DNA of 64,000 nucleotides from JAWLFY01 sp041685355 (GTDB lineage Bacteria; Planctomycetota; Planctomycetia; Pirellulales; Pirellulaceae): assembly GCA_041685355.1 (NCBI GenBank), contig JAWLFY010000001.1, positions 72,036 through 136,035 of the forward strand, in the 5' to 3' direction. Shown here one piece after another: positions 51,166 through 59,483 of this stretch; position 1 is the stretch's first letter; every line of letters starts with the position of its first letter. The notes beneath the pieces are model-generated. The model saw nothing but the letters and a program-made list of their open reading frames with translations, was not told the DNA's origin and did not search any database. The position numbers were made by a program, and so were the translations under genes.

Positions 51166-52874
51166 ATCGCCGCCATTACCCAGCCGTGCAGCACCGCCAA
51201 GCCGACGACCGCGGCGAGCAGCTTCGCCGGAACGTCCCCGATCCGCACGTACCAGCTCGTCCGCGTCTCCTTCGCCGGACGAGCCAGCACCCATCCGTCG
51301 TCGTGAAATCCCAACCGCTCGACGACCCGTCCGTTGCTGTCGATCCACGCCGTCGGGCCGCCGTTCCCCGCCGACAAGTACGGCCGACGACACCCCACCG
51401 CGACAAGCTGCGCGCAGCGAAGGTGATGCGCGACGACCGACGTCCCGTCGAACCAGGCGTCGTTGGTGACGTTCACGATCGCGTCGGGTAGCTCCCCCGT
51501 TTCGTCCGCCAACAACCGGGCGAGCTGGTTCACCGCGACCCGCTCGACCGCCGACTCGATGCACACGTTCGGCGACAGCGTCAACTCGCCGACACGAAAC
51601 CGCTCCGGACGTCGGCCGACCGCGATCCCCATCCCCGGCGGGATCAGCTCTCGCAAACCGGGGATCGAACCGACCAGCGGGATGTACTCGCCGAACATCA
51701 CCAAGTGCGACTTCCCGTACCACCGCCCCAGTTCTCCCTCCGGCGACACCAACACGACACCGCTGTAGACCTCAGGGACCTCGGCGTAGCGGACGACCGC
51801 CGAACCGCCGATCACCCCCGGCGGCCCCGCGTCCCCGTTCGCCCCGGCGTCTCCATTCGCCCCGGCGTCTCCATTCACCCCGGCGTCTCCATTCACCCCG
51901 GCCAACGCCCGCTGCAAGTCCGTCGCGCGGCGGAGGAAGAACTGCTGGTTCTCTTCGACCAGCAACTGCAGATCCGCCGCGGAGTACCCGAGCGACTCGG
52001 CGACGTCCGTCCCGGCGACTAACTCGGTCCACGGCAACCCGCCGGTGAACATCGACTCCGGCCAGACCACGACGTCGACCCTCGAGTCCGACTCGCCCAA
52101 CGCCGCCACGCTTTGCTCGGCGTACCGACGATAGATCTCGATCTCGCGTTCGCGGTCCTGAGCGTACTCGGTCTGTTCGTCACGCTGGATCAACGCCACG
52201 GTTCCGGTCGCCGGCCCCAGCGGTTGACTGAGCCGATACGTCCCGTACGCGAGCGTCGCCGAAACCAGCACGATCGCGGCAACTGCGGACAGGCCCAACT
52301 GTCGTCGCGCGGCTCGGTCCCGCTCGCGATCGGTTCGCCATCGCCACAACAAATACAGCGGGACGTTCGCGGCGGCGAGGACGAAGCTTACCCCGTAGCT
52401 CCCGAACAGGTCCGCGATCTGGATCATCGGCGGGACGTCCGCCATGGCGTGACCGAGCATCGCGGCCGAGATCCCCGTCAACGCATAGTTCCGAACGCAC
52501 TCCCAACCCACCCACGACACCGGGACCGCGATCAGCAGCGGCACGCCCAAACCCAGCAGCCGCCGCGCCCCGGCGACGAACAGCGGCATGTAGATCCCCA
52601 AATAAGCCGCCAACGCGATCCAGGGCAAAAACATCAGCGGATGCGCGTGGCGGAGACCCTGCAGCGAGACCAGCCAATGCCCCATCGAGGCGACCCATAA
52701 CACGACGTACGCCGACCGCGGCATCCGCCCCCGCTCGGCAACCAAGGCGAGCACCGGGACGAGCGCGACCCACGCGATCGGCCATGCCCCCAGCGGAGGC
52801 TGGGCCATCCACAGCATCGCCGCGGTACCGGCCGCATACCGGGCCCGGCGTCTCGAATCGGGATCTCCCTTCAT
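51105..52874 (-). CDS. lnt: Apolipoprotein N-acyltransferase
   Basis: A 589-residue inner-membrane enzyme that adds the third acyl chain to lipoproteins. Six or more membrane segments fill residues 10-210. The nitrilase-like periplasmic domain holds the catalytic triad: Glu273 (VVWPESMFTGG), Lys388 (RWYGKSHLVMFGEY) and Cys438 (LSPNVCIESAV). Between Glu and Lys there is a loop with GVNGDA/GANGDA repeats (about 326-350) encoded by an 18-base tandem repeat. ATG 52874 is preferred because the upstream in-frame part has no membrane character. Several predicted lipoproteins in this window would be its substrates. Confidence 0.93.
   Translation of the reverse strand: MKGDPDSRRRARYAAGTAAMLWMAQPPLGAWPIAWVALVPVLALVAERGRMPRSAYVVLWVASMGHWLVSLQGLRHAHPLMFLPWIALAAYLGIYMPLFVAGARRLLGLGVPLLIAVPVSWVGWECVRNYALTGISAAMLGHAMADVPPMIQIADLFGSYGVSFVLAAANVPLYLLWRWRTDRERDRAARRQLGLSAVAAIVLVSATLAYGTYRLSQPLGPATGTVALIQRDEQTEYAQDREREIEIYRRYAEQSVAALGESDSRVDVVVWPESMFTGGLPWTELVAGTDVAESLGYSAADLQLLVEENQQFFLRRATDLQRALAGVNGDAGVNGDAGANGDAGANGDAGPPGVIGGSAVVRYAEVPEVYSGVVLVSPEGELGRWYGKSHLVMFGEYIPLVGSIPGLRELIPPGMGIAVGRRPERFRVGELTLSPNVCIESAVERVAVNQLARLLADETGELPDAIVNVTNDAWFDGTSVVAHHLRCAQLVAVGCRRPYLSAGNGGPTAWIDSNGRVVERLGFHDDGWVLARPAKETRTSWYVRIGDVPAKLLAAVVGLAVLHGWVMAAIQRRRAKPDAGSPDGSAETI
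51841..51894. repeat. 18-bp in-frame tandem repeat (lnt gene)
   Basis: GCCCCGGCGTCTCCATTC at 51841-51858 and 51859-51876, and ACCCCGGCGTCTCCATTC at 51877-51894, with partial copies on both sides. On the coding strand they give six-residue NGDAGA/NGDAGV repeats in the nitrilase-like domain. Confidence 0.95.
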
Positions 52875-53048
52875 AAAACAGAATCTCTTTTCACGAAACT
52901 CGCGTCGCAGCCTCTTCGCCGATTCGCCATTGCATCGGCTCGCCGAATTGTCGTACGGATCGGGTCGCCGAGGGAGCGAACGGGACGGAAAGGCAGTACG
53001 TAGCGGGCCGACGGCTTTGACGGAAGGCGAAACCGAGGGGATTCGAAA

Positions 53049-53555
53049 ATGGAAAACGATGTCGCACGCTGGGACGCGGATTTGCACCACGACTCGGTGA
53101 CCCGCCAAACCGAGACGCTCCGCGAAGTCGCGGCCCGCAAGAACGTCCGCGGGATCGCCGTGCGGTGCGTCGAGCTGGCCGGTAGCCACGACGACGAAGT
53201 CCGCCTCACCGCCGCCGACGCCCTCGAAACTTCGGTGTTGCCCCTCGCCGACGAGATCGCCCCCCTCGCGATGCTGCTCGACAACGCCGACGACGGCGAA
53301 GTCGCCTACTGGGCCGCCACGATGCTCGGCCGGCTCGGGCCGGTCGCGTCCGCGGCGACCCCGGAACTCGAACGATGTCTCCGCGAATCGCTCTACCTCC
53401 CGGCCCGCGAACGGGCCGCCTGGGCCATCAGCCGGATCGGTCCCAAGGCGGCCGCCGCGATGCCGACCCTCTGCGACGTCGCCTCCGGCTCGCCGCCACG
53501 GCTACAGCGACTCGCCCTCCAAGCGATCGACTCGGTCCGAGGTGCCGCGGCGTGA
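53049..53555 (+). CDS. HEAT-repeat protein
   Basis: A 168-residue soluble protein built of helical HEAT-like repeats: DDEVRLTAADALETSVLPL, DDGEVAYWAATMLGRLGPVA, ARERAAWAISRIGPKAAAAM and PPRLQRLALQAIDSV. Such repeats bind protein partners; none is named. The first 30 residues are charged. It is divergent from lnt, with about 170 bases between starts. No signal peptide or enzyme motif. Confidence 0.8.
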   Translation: MENDVARWDADLHHDSVTRQTETLREVAARKNVRGIAVRCVELAGSHDDEVRLTAADALETSVLPLADEIAPLAMLLDNADDGEVAYWAATMLGRLGPVASAATPELERCLRESLYLPARERAAWAISRIGPKAAAAMPTLCDVASGSPPRLQRLALQAIDSVRGAAA

Positions 53556-53686
53556 AGGCCCGAGAACGAAACCGGCTTATCGACAGACGCCGCCATTTTT
53601 GACGTCGACTACCCGCCCCAATCTGACGCCAACCACCGGAGGTCGAACTGGGGTTCCTGTTCGGCCGCCGCCGGAGGACCCGTTCG

Positions 53687-54697
53687 GTGCTGCGATACAT
53701 CCCGATCGTCCGCTGGATCGGACCCCTCGTGACCGTCGGCGGATTCCTCGCCGTCGCGTTCCTCGTGCTCACCGGGCGGATCGACCTGACGTCGCTCGAT
53801 CGGTATCGCGGAAGCGGCGGTGCGAGCGTCCCGGCGGTACGCCAGGTCAAACTGGAACAGCTCGGCGAGCGATCCGACCGCTCGATCCGGATCGCCAGCT
53901 TCCACGTGACCCGCTTCGACGAGGCGAAATCGGCCGACCCCGAAACGATGTCGTGGCTCGCGTCGATCGCGATGCAGTTCGACCTGGTCGCGATCCAAGG
54001 CGTCGTCGCCCCACCACCGGAATCGACCGCTGGTGAACGGCCGGCCGGACCGGTGCAGCGACTCGTCGAGCTGATCAACCGCTCCGGTGGCCGCTACCGA
54101 GCCGTCGTCAGCGAGCCGATCGGACGCGGCGACGAAGCCCTCGCCTACGCGTTCCTGTGGGACGACCAGCGAATCCGCTGGGACGCCGACTCGGCGTACG
54201 TCGTCCGTGACGACAACGACCGGATGCTTCGCGAACCGATGGTCGCCACGTTCCAGGCACGGACGGCCGCTAGCGACGGGCGACGCCCCTTCGCGTTCAC
54301 GCTAGTCAACGTCCACACCGATCCCGAATCGGTCCGCGACCTCGCCTCCCCCGCCAACGAACTGAACGTCCTCGACGACGTCTTCCACCGTGTACGGGAA
54401 TACGAATACCGACGCGCCCAGACGACCGACGTGATCCTGCTCGGCGAGCTCAACTCCCCCGCCGGCCGGCTCGGCGAACTCGGCCAAATCCCCTCACTCG
54501 TCGACGTCGGCTCACTCGCGAATGCGAACGTCCTGTTCGACGAACGGATGACCCGCGAAGCGACCGGTCGCGGTGGCGTCGTCGATCTCGCGGCCGAGTT
54601 GGATATCGACCCCGAAGTCGCGGCCCGGCTCAGCAACCAAAGCCCCGTCTGGGCCGAGTTCTCCGCCTACGCCGTCGACGAGCCGTCGCCCCGCTGA
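53687..54697 (+). CDS. Membrane-anchored endonuclease/exonuclease/phosphatase-fold protein, likely inactive
   Basis: A 336-residue protein. One membrane segment is near residues 10-30 (GPLVTVGGFLAVAFLVL). The rest follows the EEP (DNase I-like) fold: RIASFHV, FDLVAIQGVV, LVNVHTDPE, VILLGELNS. Active family members have IQEV (metal Glu), GDxN and a final SDH. Here the Glu is Gly, the Asp is Glu, and no SDH is seen near the end (NQSPVWAEF). So catalysis is doubtful; a binding or structural role is possible. GTG 53687 has GGAGG about 10 bases upstream. Confidence 0.75.
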   Translation: MLRYIPIVRWIGPLVTVGGFLAVAFLVLTGRIDLTSLDRYRGSGGASVPAVRQVKLEQLGERSDRSIRIASFHVTRFDEAKSADPETMSWLASIAMQFDLVAIQGVVAPPPESTAGERPAGPVQRLVELINRSGGRYRAVVSEPIGRGDEALAYAFLWDDQRIRWDADSAYVVRDDNDRMLREPMVATFQARTAASDGRRPFAFTLVNVHTDPESVRDLASPANELNVLDDVFHRVREYEYRRAQTTDVILLGELNSPAGRLGELGQIPSLVDVGSLANANVLFDERMTREATGRGGVVDLAAELDIDPEVAARLSNQSPVWAEFSAYAVDEPSPR

Positions 54698-54707
54698 TCT
54701 GGAAGAC

Positions 54708-55054
<347 letters not shown>

Positions 55055-55060
55055 GGATCC

Positions 55061-55108
55061 GAAAAGGGGAAGGGGGTAATAAGCTGAATTTACCCCTTTC
55101 CCCTTTTC
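55061..55108. repeat. REP-like palindrome
   Basis: GAAAAGGGGAAGGGGGTAA (55061-55079) and TTACCCCTTTCCCCTTTTC (55090-55108) are inverted copies with one mismatch in 19, around the loop TAAGCTGAAT. It would make a very stable hairpin. It lies next to the group II intron remnant and after the thiD gene. Similar G-run palindromes are, to my memory, scattered in planctomycete genomes. Confidence 0.8.
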
Positions 55109-55284
55109 TTAGCGGGGTGGCGGTGTCGTTCGATGCCGCCCTCTTCTTTTCGATGTTTCCGCAAAGCGAAAAACCTTTCGGGCACGATGCGCGAATCTTC
55201 CGACAGGATGTCGCCGCCCTGTTCAATCCGCCGGACCGAGGATTCCACTTCCCGCTGAACCAAAACAATCGAGATCAAGCTCGC

Positions 55285-56070
55285 TCAAAGTTCTGTGGTA
55301 CTGTGCAGATTTACCGGCCCCATGCCGCCGCCCAGTCCCGGGTTTGTGCGGATCGCGGCGGTGATAAATTGTTTGGCTGATTTGACTGCGGCAACCAAGC
55401 CTTCGCCCCTTGCCAATCTTGCTGTGATGGCGGCTGACAGAACGCAGCCCGTCCCGTGCGTGTGCCGGGTGTCTACGCGCGGCGCACGAAGTAAGCATGT
55501 CTGGCCTTCCGTCCACAGCACATCCACCACGTCGCCGTCGAGATGTCCACCTTTGACGAGTACGTTCGCGACCCCAAATCGAGCGATGACCGCTGCTGCC
55601 TTTTCCATCGAACGCACGTCGGTGACTTCCATCGCGGCCAGCTTCGCGGCCTCGTGCAGATTCGGAGTCAAAAGAAACGCATTCGGCAAGAGCTTATGAG
55701 TGAACACGTCAACCGCATCATCCTCGATCAGCGCCGCGCCGTGTTTGCTGACCATCACCGGATCGACGATGAGCGGAAAAGGAAACGACTTCGCCCGTTC
55801 GGCGATCGCCTCGATAAGGGCGGCATTTCCGAGTGCCCCCGTTTTGGCTGCGTTGGGAGGAACATCAAGCAAGACCGCGTCGAGCTGTGCGAGGACAAAG
55901 TCACTATCCAGAAACTCAACCGCTGACACCGCCTGCGTGTTTTGCACGGTCAGCAGCGTGACTACGCTCGTCCCATAAACACCGTGTTGATGAAATGCCT
56001 TCAAATCAGCCTGTAGCCCAGCTCCGCCCGACGGATCAGAACCTGCAATCGTCAAAGCGACCGGCATCAT
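55285..56070 (-). CDS. thiD: Hydroxymethylpyrimidine/phosphomethylpyrimidine kinase
   Basis: It phosphorylates HMP and HMP-phosphate for thiamin synthesis. A 261-residue ribokinase-fold protein with LTIAGSDPSGGAGLQADLKA, GVYGTSVVTLLTVQNT, VDPVMVSKHGAAL, LTPNLHEAAKL and THGTGCVLSAAIT (ATP/catalytic loop). The ATG overlaps the tenA stop (ATGA), so the two are co-translated. An imperfect REP-like hairpin lies about 180 bases downstream and may end the transcript. Confidence 0.96.
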   Translation of the reverse strand: MMPVALTIAGSDPSGGAGLQADLKAFHQHGVYGTSVVTLLTVQNTQAVSAVEFLDSDFVLAQLDAVLLDVPPNAAKTGALGNAALIEAIAERAKSFPFPLIVDPVMVSKHGAALIEDDAVDVFTHKLLPNAFLLTPNLHEAAKLAAMEVTDVRSMEKAAAVIARFGVANVLVKGGHLDGDVVDVLWTEGQTCLLRAPRVDTRHTHGTGCVLSAAITARLARGEGLVAAVKSAKQFITAAIRTNPGLGGGMGPVNLHSTTEL

Positions 56071-56690
56071 TCCGAGTTGTCCAGGGGTGCCGAGAAGAAC
56101 TCTAACTCGAACTGCATCGCACGCCGATAGGCATCCTGAACTGCTGGACTGTTCGATGCGACTTCATCCAGCAGCGATTCGAGTCGCACACAGAGCTCCC
56201 CGAATTCGTCCCCGGCGTAGGTCTTGATCCACCGTTCATAGGGATGCTCGGGTCGCAGCGAACTGGCGAGCTCCTGACCAAGATGTTGGTACACGCGCAT
56301 GCAAGGCACCATCGCGGCGATGATCTCGGCGAGGCTCCCGTGCCAAGCAACTCGCAAAAGGTAATCAGTGTATTCCGTCGTCGCAGCGTAAGGTTCTACG
56401 GCCTCCAAGTCGATGCCAAGCGTCGCAGAGTAGCTTCCGTGCAATTCGAGTTCATCCAGTACGCCGGTCATCAACTCGTGGAAGACACGTGCCCGTTCGA
56501 CGTCATCACACTTGGCGACTGCCAATGCGTACGCTTTGAGAAAAGTACGCAAGAAGAACGCATCCTGAGCGACATATCGCCGGAACGCGTTGCGGTCTAA
56601 AGTTCCATCGGCGAGCCCAAGCACAAACGGATGTTCGAGGAGTTTTCCTACAAGGCTCGCATTCTTGTTCCACAACAGATTGTGCAGCAT
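56067..56690 (-). CDS. tenA: TenA-family aminopyrimidine aminohydrolase / thiaminase II
   Basis: A 207-residue helical protein that salvages thiamin breakdown products by forming HMP from aminopyrimidines. It has the family features LWNKNASLVGKLLEHPF, FRRYVAQDAFFLRTFLKAYA, the catalytic Cys in AAMVPCMRVYQHLG and the late Glu in MQFELEFF. Its product HMP is the ThiD substrate, and thiD overlaps its end by four bases, so the pair works in one salvage route. No TPP riboswitch is seen upstream. Confidence 0.95.
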   Translation of the reverse strand: MLHNLLWNKNASLVGKLLEHPFVLGLADGTLDRNAFRRYVAQDAFFLRTFLKAYALAVAKCDDVERARVFHELMTGVLDELELHGSYSATLGIDLEAVEPYAATTEYTDYLLRVAWHGSLAEIIAAMVPCMRVYQHLGQELASSLRPEHPYERWIKTYAGDEFGELCVRLESLLDEVASNSPAVQDAYRRAMQFELEFFSAPLDNSE

Positions 56691-56772
56691 CTTTGACGGG
56701 GTACCCTAATTTCAAAAAACGCCAAGCCGCCCAACAATCGTTCCGGCCGAATAAGGTAGATCCCCGCCAACA

Positions 56773-56905
56773 CCGTTCAACGAACCGTCATGGAGGCTGT
56801 CACGACGCAACCGTCAAACGGTAGCTCGCGCCGCCAGGACGTGGAAACACGTTGTGAAATCCCACGCCCTGGCGAGCGTCGCTACGGAGGACGTTGGTTG
56901 AACGG
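56773..56905. repeat. 133-bp element of nested inverted repeats
   Basis: Outer arms CCGTTCAACGAAC (56773-56785) and GTTGGTTGAACGG (56893-56905) match at 12 of 13. An inner pair pairs GTAGC (56821) with GCTAC (56881-56885) and CGCCAGGACGTGG (56832-56844) with CCACGCCCTGGCG (56862-56874), 12 of 13. There is no reading frame. It may be a small non-autonomous mobile element or a structured leader for tenA, 80 bases away. Confidence 0.6.
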
Positions 56906-56983
56906 CAATGCGTTTAACTCGTAGCCGGAAGCACAGGTTCTCTCCCCCAACCCCCGCCTTCGGCTTGCCATCAGACGAAAAAC

Positions 56984-57265
56984 CTACGGACGATCCGCGA
57001 GCGGTGTTTTCTGTTCGGTGATCACTTCGCACTTTTCCGCCATTTCAGCGTTCAGCTCCAAGTAACTCGACCACTCTTCGGGCAGGTTGTCTTCGTGGAA
57101 GATGGCTTCGACCGGACACTCCGGCACACAGGCTTCGCAGTCGATGCACTCTTCCGGATGAATGTACAGCATCTTTTCGCCCTCGTAGAAACATTCCACC
57201 GGGCAGACCACTACACAGTCCGTGTAGCGGCAACCCGAACACGGCTGGGCAACGACATGCGTCAT
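56984..57265 (-). CDS. Seven-iron ferredoxin ([3Fe-4S][4Fe-4S])
   Basis: A 93-residue electron carrier. Cys 9, 17 and 50 match the [3Fe-4S] pattern of Azotobacter ferredoxin I, and Cys 21, 40, 43 and 46 match its [4Fe-4S] cluster (motifs CVVVCPVECF and CIDCEACVPECPVEAI). ATG 57265 is used because AAAGGAG lies 8-10 bases upstream; a GTG six bases earlier is too close to that site. It is the last gene of the suf run (31 bases after sufD), so it could supply electrons for cluster assembly or be a client made with the machinery. Confidence 0.93.
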   Translation of the reverse strand: MTHVVAQPCSGCRYTDCVVVCPVECFYEGEKMLYIHPEECIDCEACVPECPVEAIFHEDNLPEEWSSYLELNAEMAEKCEVITEQKTPLADRP

Positions 57266-57296
57266 CTCCACTCTCCTTTATTTGCTGGGGGACCCA

Positions 57297-58634
57297 TCAC
57301 ACTTCCGTCAAAGCTCGCTCGGCCAGCAGGACCGATTCCAAATGTTGTCGTACGGCGGGAATTTCGACTCCCTGCACGACGTCGTTGGCAAAGGCGTAGA
57401 TCAAGATCTTCCGCGCTCGCTCGGCGGGGATTCCTCGCGCCCGCAAGTAGTACATCCCCGCCTCGTCCAGTTCACCGATCGTCGCACCGTGCGTACATCG
57501 CACGTCATCGGCGTAGATTTCCAATTGCGGCTTCGTGTCCACGACCGCGTCATCGGACAACAACAACGCCTGATTACTTTGCTTGGCGTCCGTTTTTTGC
57601 GCGTCCGGATGGACGAAGATCTTTCCGTTGAACACGCCCCTCGCCTGGTCATCCAGAATGCCTTTGTAGAGTTCGTAGCTGTTGCAATGCGGGCTGGCGT
57701 GATCGATCCGCGTACGACAATCCATCAACTGATCGCCCGTCGGTATGTACAACCCGTTGAGCGTCGTTTCAATCTGCTCGCCCTCCAGTCGACAGTTCAA
57801 CTCGTTGCGAGCCAGCGATGCACCGGTGGAGAAGTAATGCGAGCGGAAGTTGCTACCGGTCCGTTGGGCGACGCCGGTCAGCGCGATGTGTAACGCGCCG
57901 ACTTGCTCATGCTGGAGCTTGTGATGATCGAGGTCCGCACTTTCGTCGAGCGAAACTTGCGTGACCGCGTTGGTGAAATAAGCATCGCCTTGGCCCAAGT
58001 AGCTTTCAATCACTTGGGCCTTACCGTGCTTGCCAACCCGAATCAAGTTGCGTGGATGCGAAACGGTGGGCCCGTCTCCGATCGACAGAAACACGAGGTG
58101 AACGGGCCGATCCAAGACGACACCGTCGGGAACGTCGACCACCGCCCCATCGTCGATGAAGGCCGTGTTGAGCGCGGCGAACGGGGTATCGTCGAAGTCG
58201 ACGTCGCGCTCGAGTTGCGTCCGAACGCTGCCCGCCTGCTCGTTGCCCGGCCGATCGTCGATCGCGCCAGCTAAGGTTTCGATCACGACGCCGGCGGGTA
58301 CGTCATGGTGCCGCGACCACCGGTCGCAATAGCGACCGTTGAGGAACACCAAACGATGGAATTCCTCGTCCAGCGTGGCTTGCCCGAGCAGTGCGTTGAC
58401 CTCACGATGAGCCGTTTCGACTTCGGCGTCCGCGAGCGAAGCCAACGCGTAGGGACGTTTCGCCAACGGCTCGACATTGGTGAACCGCCAATCTTCAAGC
58501 CGCTTGGTCGGCAGCCCAAGACGCGTGAAAGCTTCGAATCCCGATTGCCGCAGTTCGATCAGCCATGCAGGCGAGGCTCGCCGCTGCACCGCGGCGTGTT
58601 GTTCTTGATACGTTTCGTTTTCGGTGGCAATCAT
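57297..58634 (-). CDS. sufD: Fe-S cluster assembly protein SufD
   Basis: A 445-residue scaffold subunit of the SufBC2D complex. The C-terminal beta-helix core is conserved: KAQVIESYLGQGDAYFTNAV, LQHEQVGALHIALTGVAQR, NGLYIPTGDQLMDCRTRIDH, FNGKIFVHPDAQKTDAKQSN and DVRCTHGATIGELDEAGMYY. The N-terminus has WLIELRQSGFEAFTRLGLPT. It pairs with SufB to form the site where the cluster is built. It lies between sufC (39 bases) and the ferredoxin gene (31 bases). Confidence 0.96.
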   Translation of the reverse strand: MIATENETYQEQHAAVQRRASPAWLIELRQSGFEAFTRLGLPTKRLEDWRFTNVEPLAKRPYALASLADAEVETAHREVNALLGQATLDEEFHRLVFLNGRYCDRWSRHHDVPAGVVIETLAGAIDDRPGNEQAGSVRTQLERDVDFDDTPFAALNTAFIDDGAVVDVPDGVVLDRPVHLVFLSIGDGPTVSHPRNLIRVGKHGKAQVIESYLGQGDAYFTNAVTQVSLDESADLDHHKLQHEQVGALHIALTGVAQRTGSNFRSHYFSTGASLARNELNCRLEGEQIETTLNGLYIPTGDQLMDCRTRIDHASPHCNSYELYKGILDDQARGVFNGKIFVHPDAQKTDAKQSNQALLLSDDAVVDTKPQLEIYADDVRCTHGATIGELDEAGMYYLRARGIPAERARKILIYAFANDVVQGVEIPAVRQHLESVLLAERALTEV

Positions 58635-58673
58635 GGGTTGTTCGTCGCAGAAAGTTGAAATGATTCTAAATGT

Positions 58674-59432
58674 CTATGACGAGGTCGCGGCAAGCTCTTG
58701 CAGAAACCCGTATCCCTTGTCTTCGAGCTCCAACGCCAACGATTTGTCGCCTGAACGGACGACCCTGCCGCCGGCCAGCACATGAACTTTGTCCGGCACG
58801 ATGTGATCGAGCAAACGTTGATAGTGCGTCACGACGATCGTCGCCCGCTCGGGGCTTCGCAGTGCGTTGACGCCATCGGCAACCACCTTCAGCGCGTCGA
58901 TGTCCAAGCCGGAGTCGGTTTCGTCGAGCACCGCCAGTTTGGGTTGCAGCATCGCCATCTGGAGAATCTCGTTGCGTTTCTTTTCGCCGCCGGAGAAGCC
59001 TTCGTTGACCGACCGGTCCATCATGCTTTTGTCCATCCCGAGTCGACTCAGGTTCTCTTTGAGCAATTCGAGGAACTCCGTCCGCTTGATTGGCGATTCG
59101 CCGCGGTACTCGCGAATGGAGTTCATGGCCGTTCGCAGGAAGTACTTGTTGCTGACGCCAGGAATCTCGACGGGGTACTGGTACGCCATGAAAACGCCCT
59201 CGCCGGCCCGCTCTTCGATCTCCATGTCCAGCAAGTCTTTGCCCTCGTAGATGATCTCGCCTTGGGTGACCTCGTAGTCATCTCGACCGGCAATCACGTG
59301 TGCCAGCGTGCTCTTGCCAGAGCCGTTGGGCCCCATGATCGCGTGGACCTCGCCGGCGCCAACTTGCAAGTCGATGCCTCGAAGGATTTCGGTATCCGCC
59401 GTGCGGGCGTGCAGGTTTCTGATGTCAAGCAT
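58674..59432 (-). CDS. sufC: Fe-S cluster assembly ATPase SufC
   Basis: A 252-residue ABC-type ATPase that drives conformational change of SufB-SufD. Walker A is MGPNGSGKSTLAH, the signature is FSGGEKKRNEILQMA, and Walker B is LAVLDETDSGLDIDAL. It is soluble, with no membrane domain. The length and order in the operon (after sufB by 51 bases, before sufD) are standard. Confidence 0.97.
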   Translation of the reverse strand: MLDIRNLHARTADTEILRGIDLQVGAGEVHAIMGPNGSGKSTLAHVIAGRDDYEVTQGEIIYEGKDLLDMEIEERAGEGVFMAYQYPVEIPGVSNKYFLRTAMNSIREYRGESPIKRTEFLELLKENLSRLGMDKSMMDRSVNEGFSGGEKKRNEILQMAMLQPKLAVLDETDSGLDIDALKVVADGVNALRSPERATIVVTHYQRLLDHIVPDKVHVLAGGRVVRSGDKSLALELEDKGYGFLQELAATSS

Positions 59433-59483
59433 GGTTGTTTCGGTCGGTTGTGCTGGTTGAATTATGAACGGGATCGAGGGGCG

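Noticed and set aside
52875..53189. 105-residue N-terminal extension of Lnt
   Set aside because: It overlaps the divergent HEAT-repeat gene and lacks membrane character; Lnt homologues start at the first membrane segment.
55090..55278. 62-codon minus-strand frame just after thiD, basic, faintly like ribosomal protein S21
   Set aside because: The end is encoded by the REP-like palindrome, the start is a weak TTG, and the resemblance to S21 fails on spacing of the conserved basic residues.
56691..56983. TPP riboswitch upstream of tenA-thiD
   Set aside because: The conserved CUGAGA and GAACCUGAUC-type segments are not found on the minus strand; only the nested inverted repeat is there.
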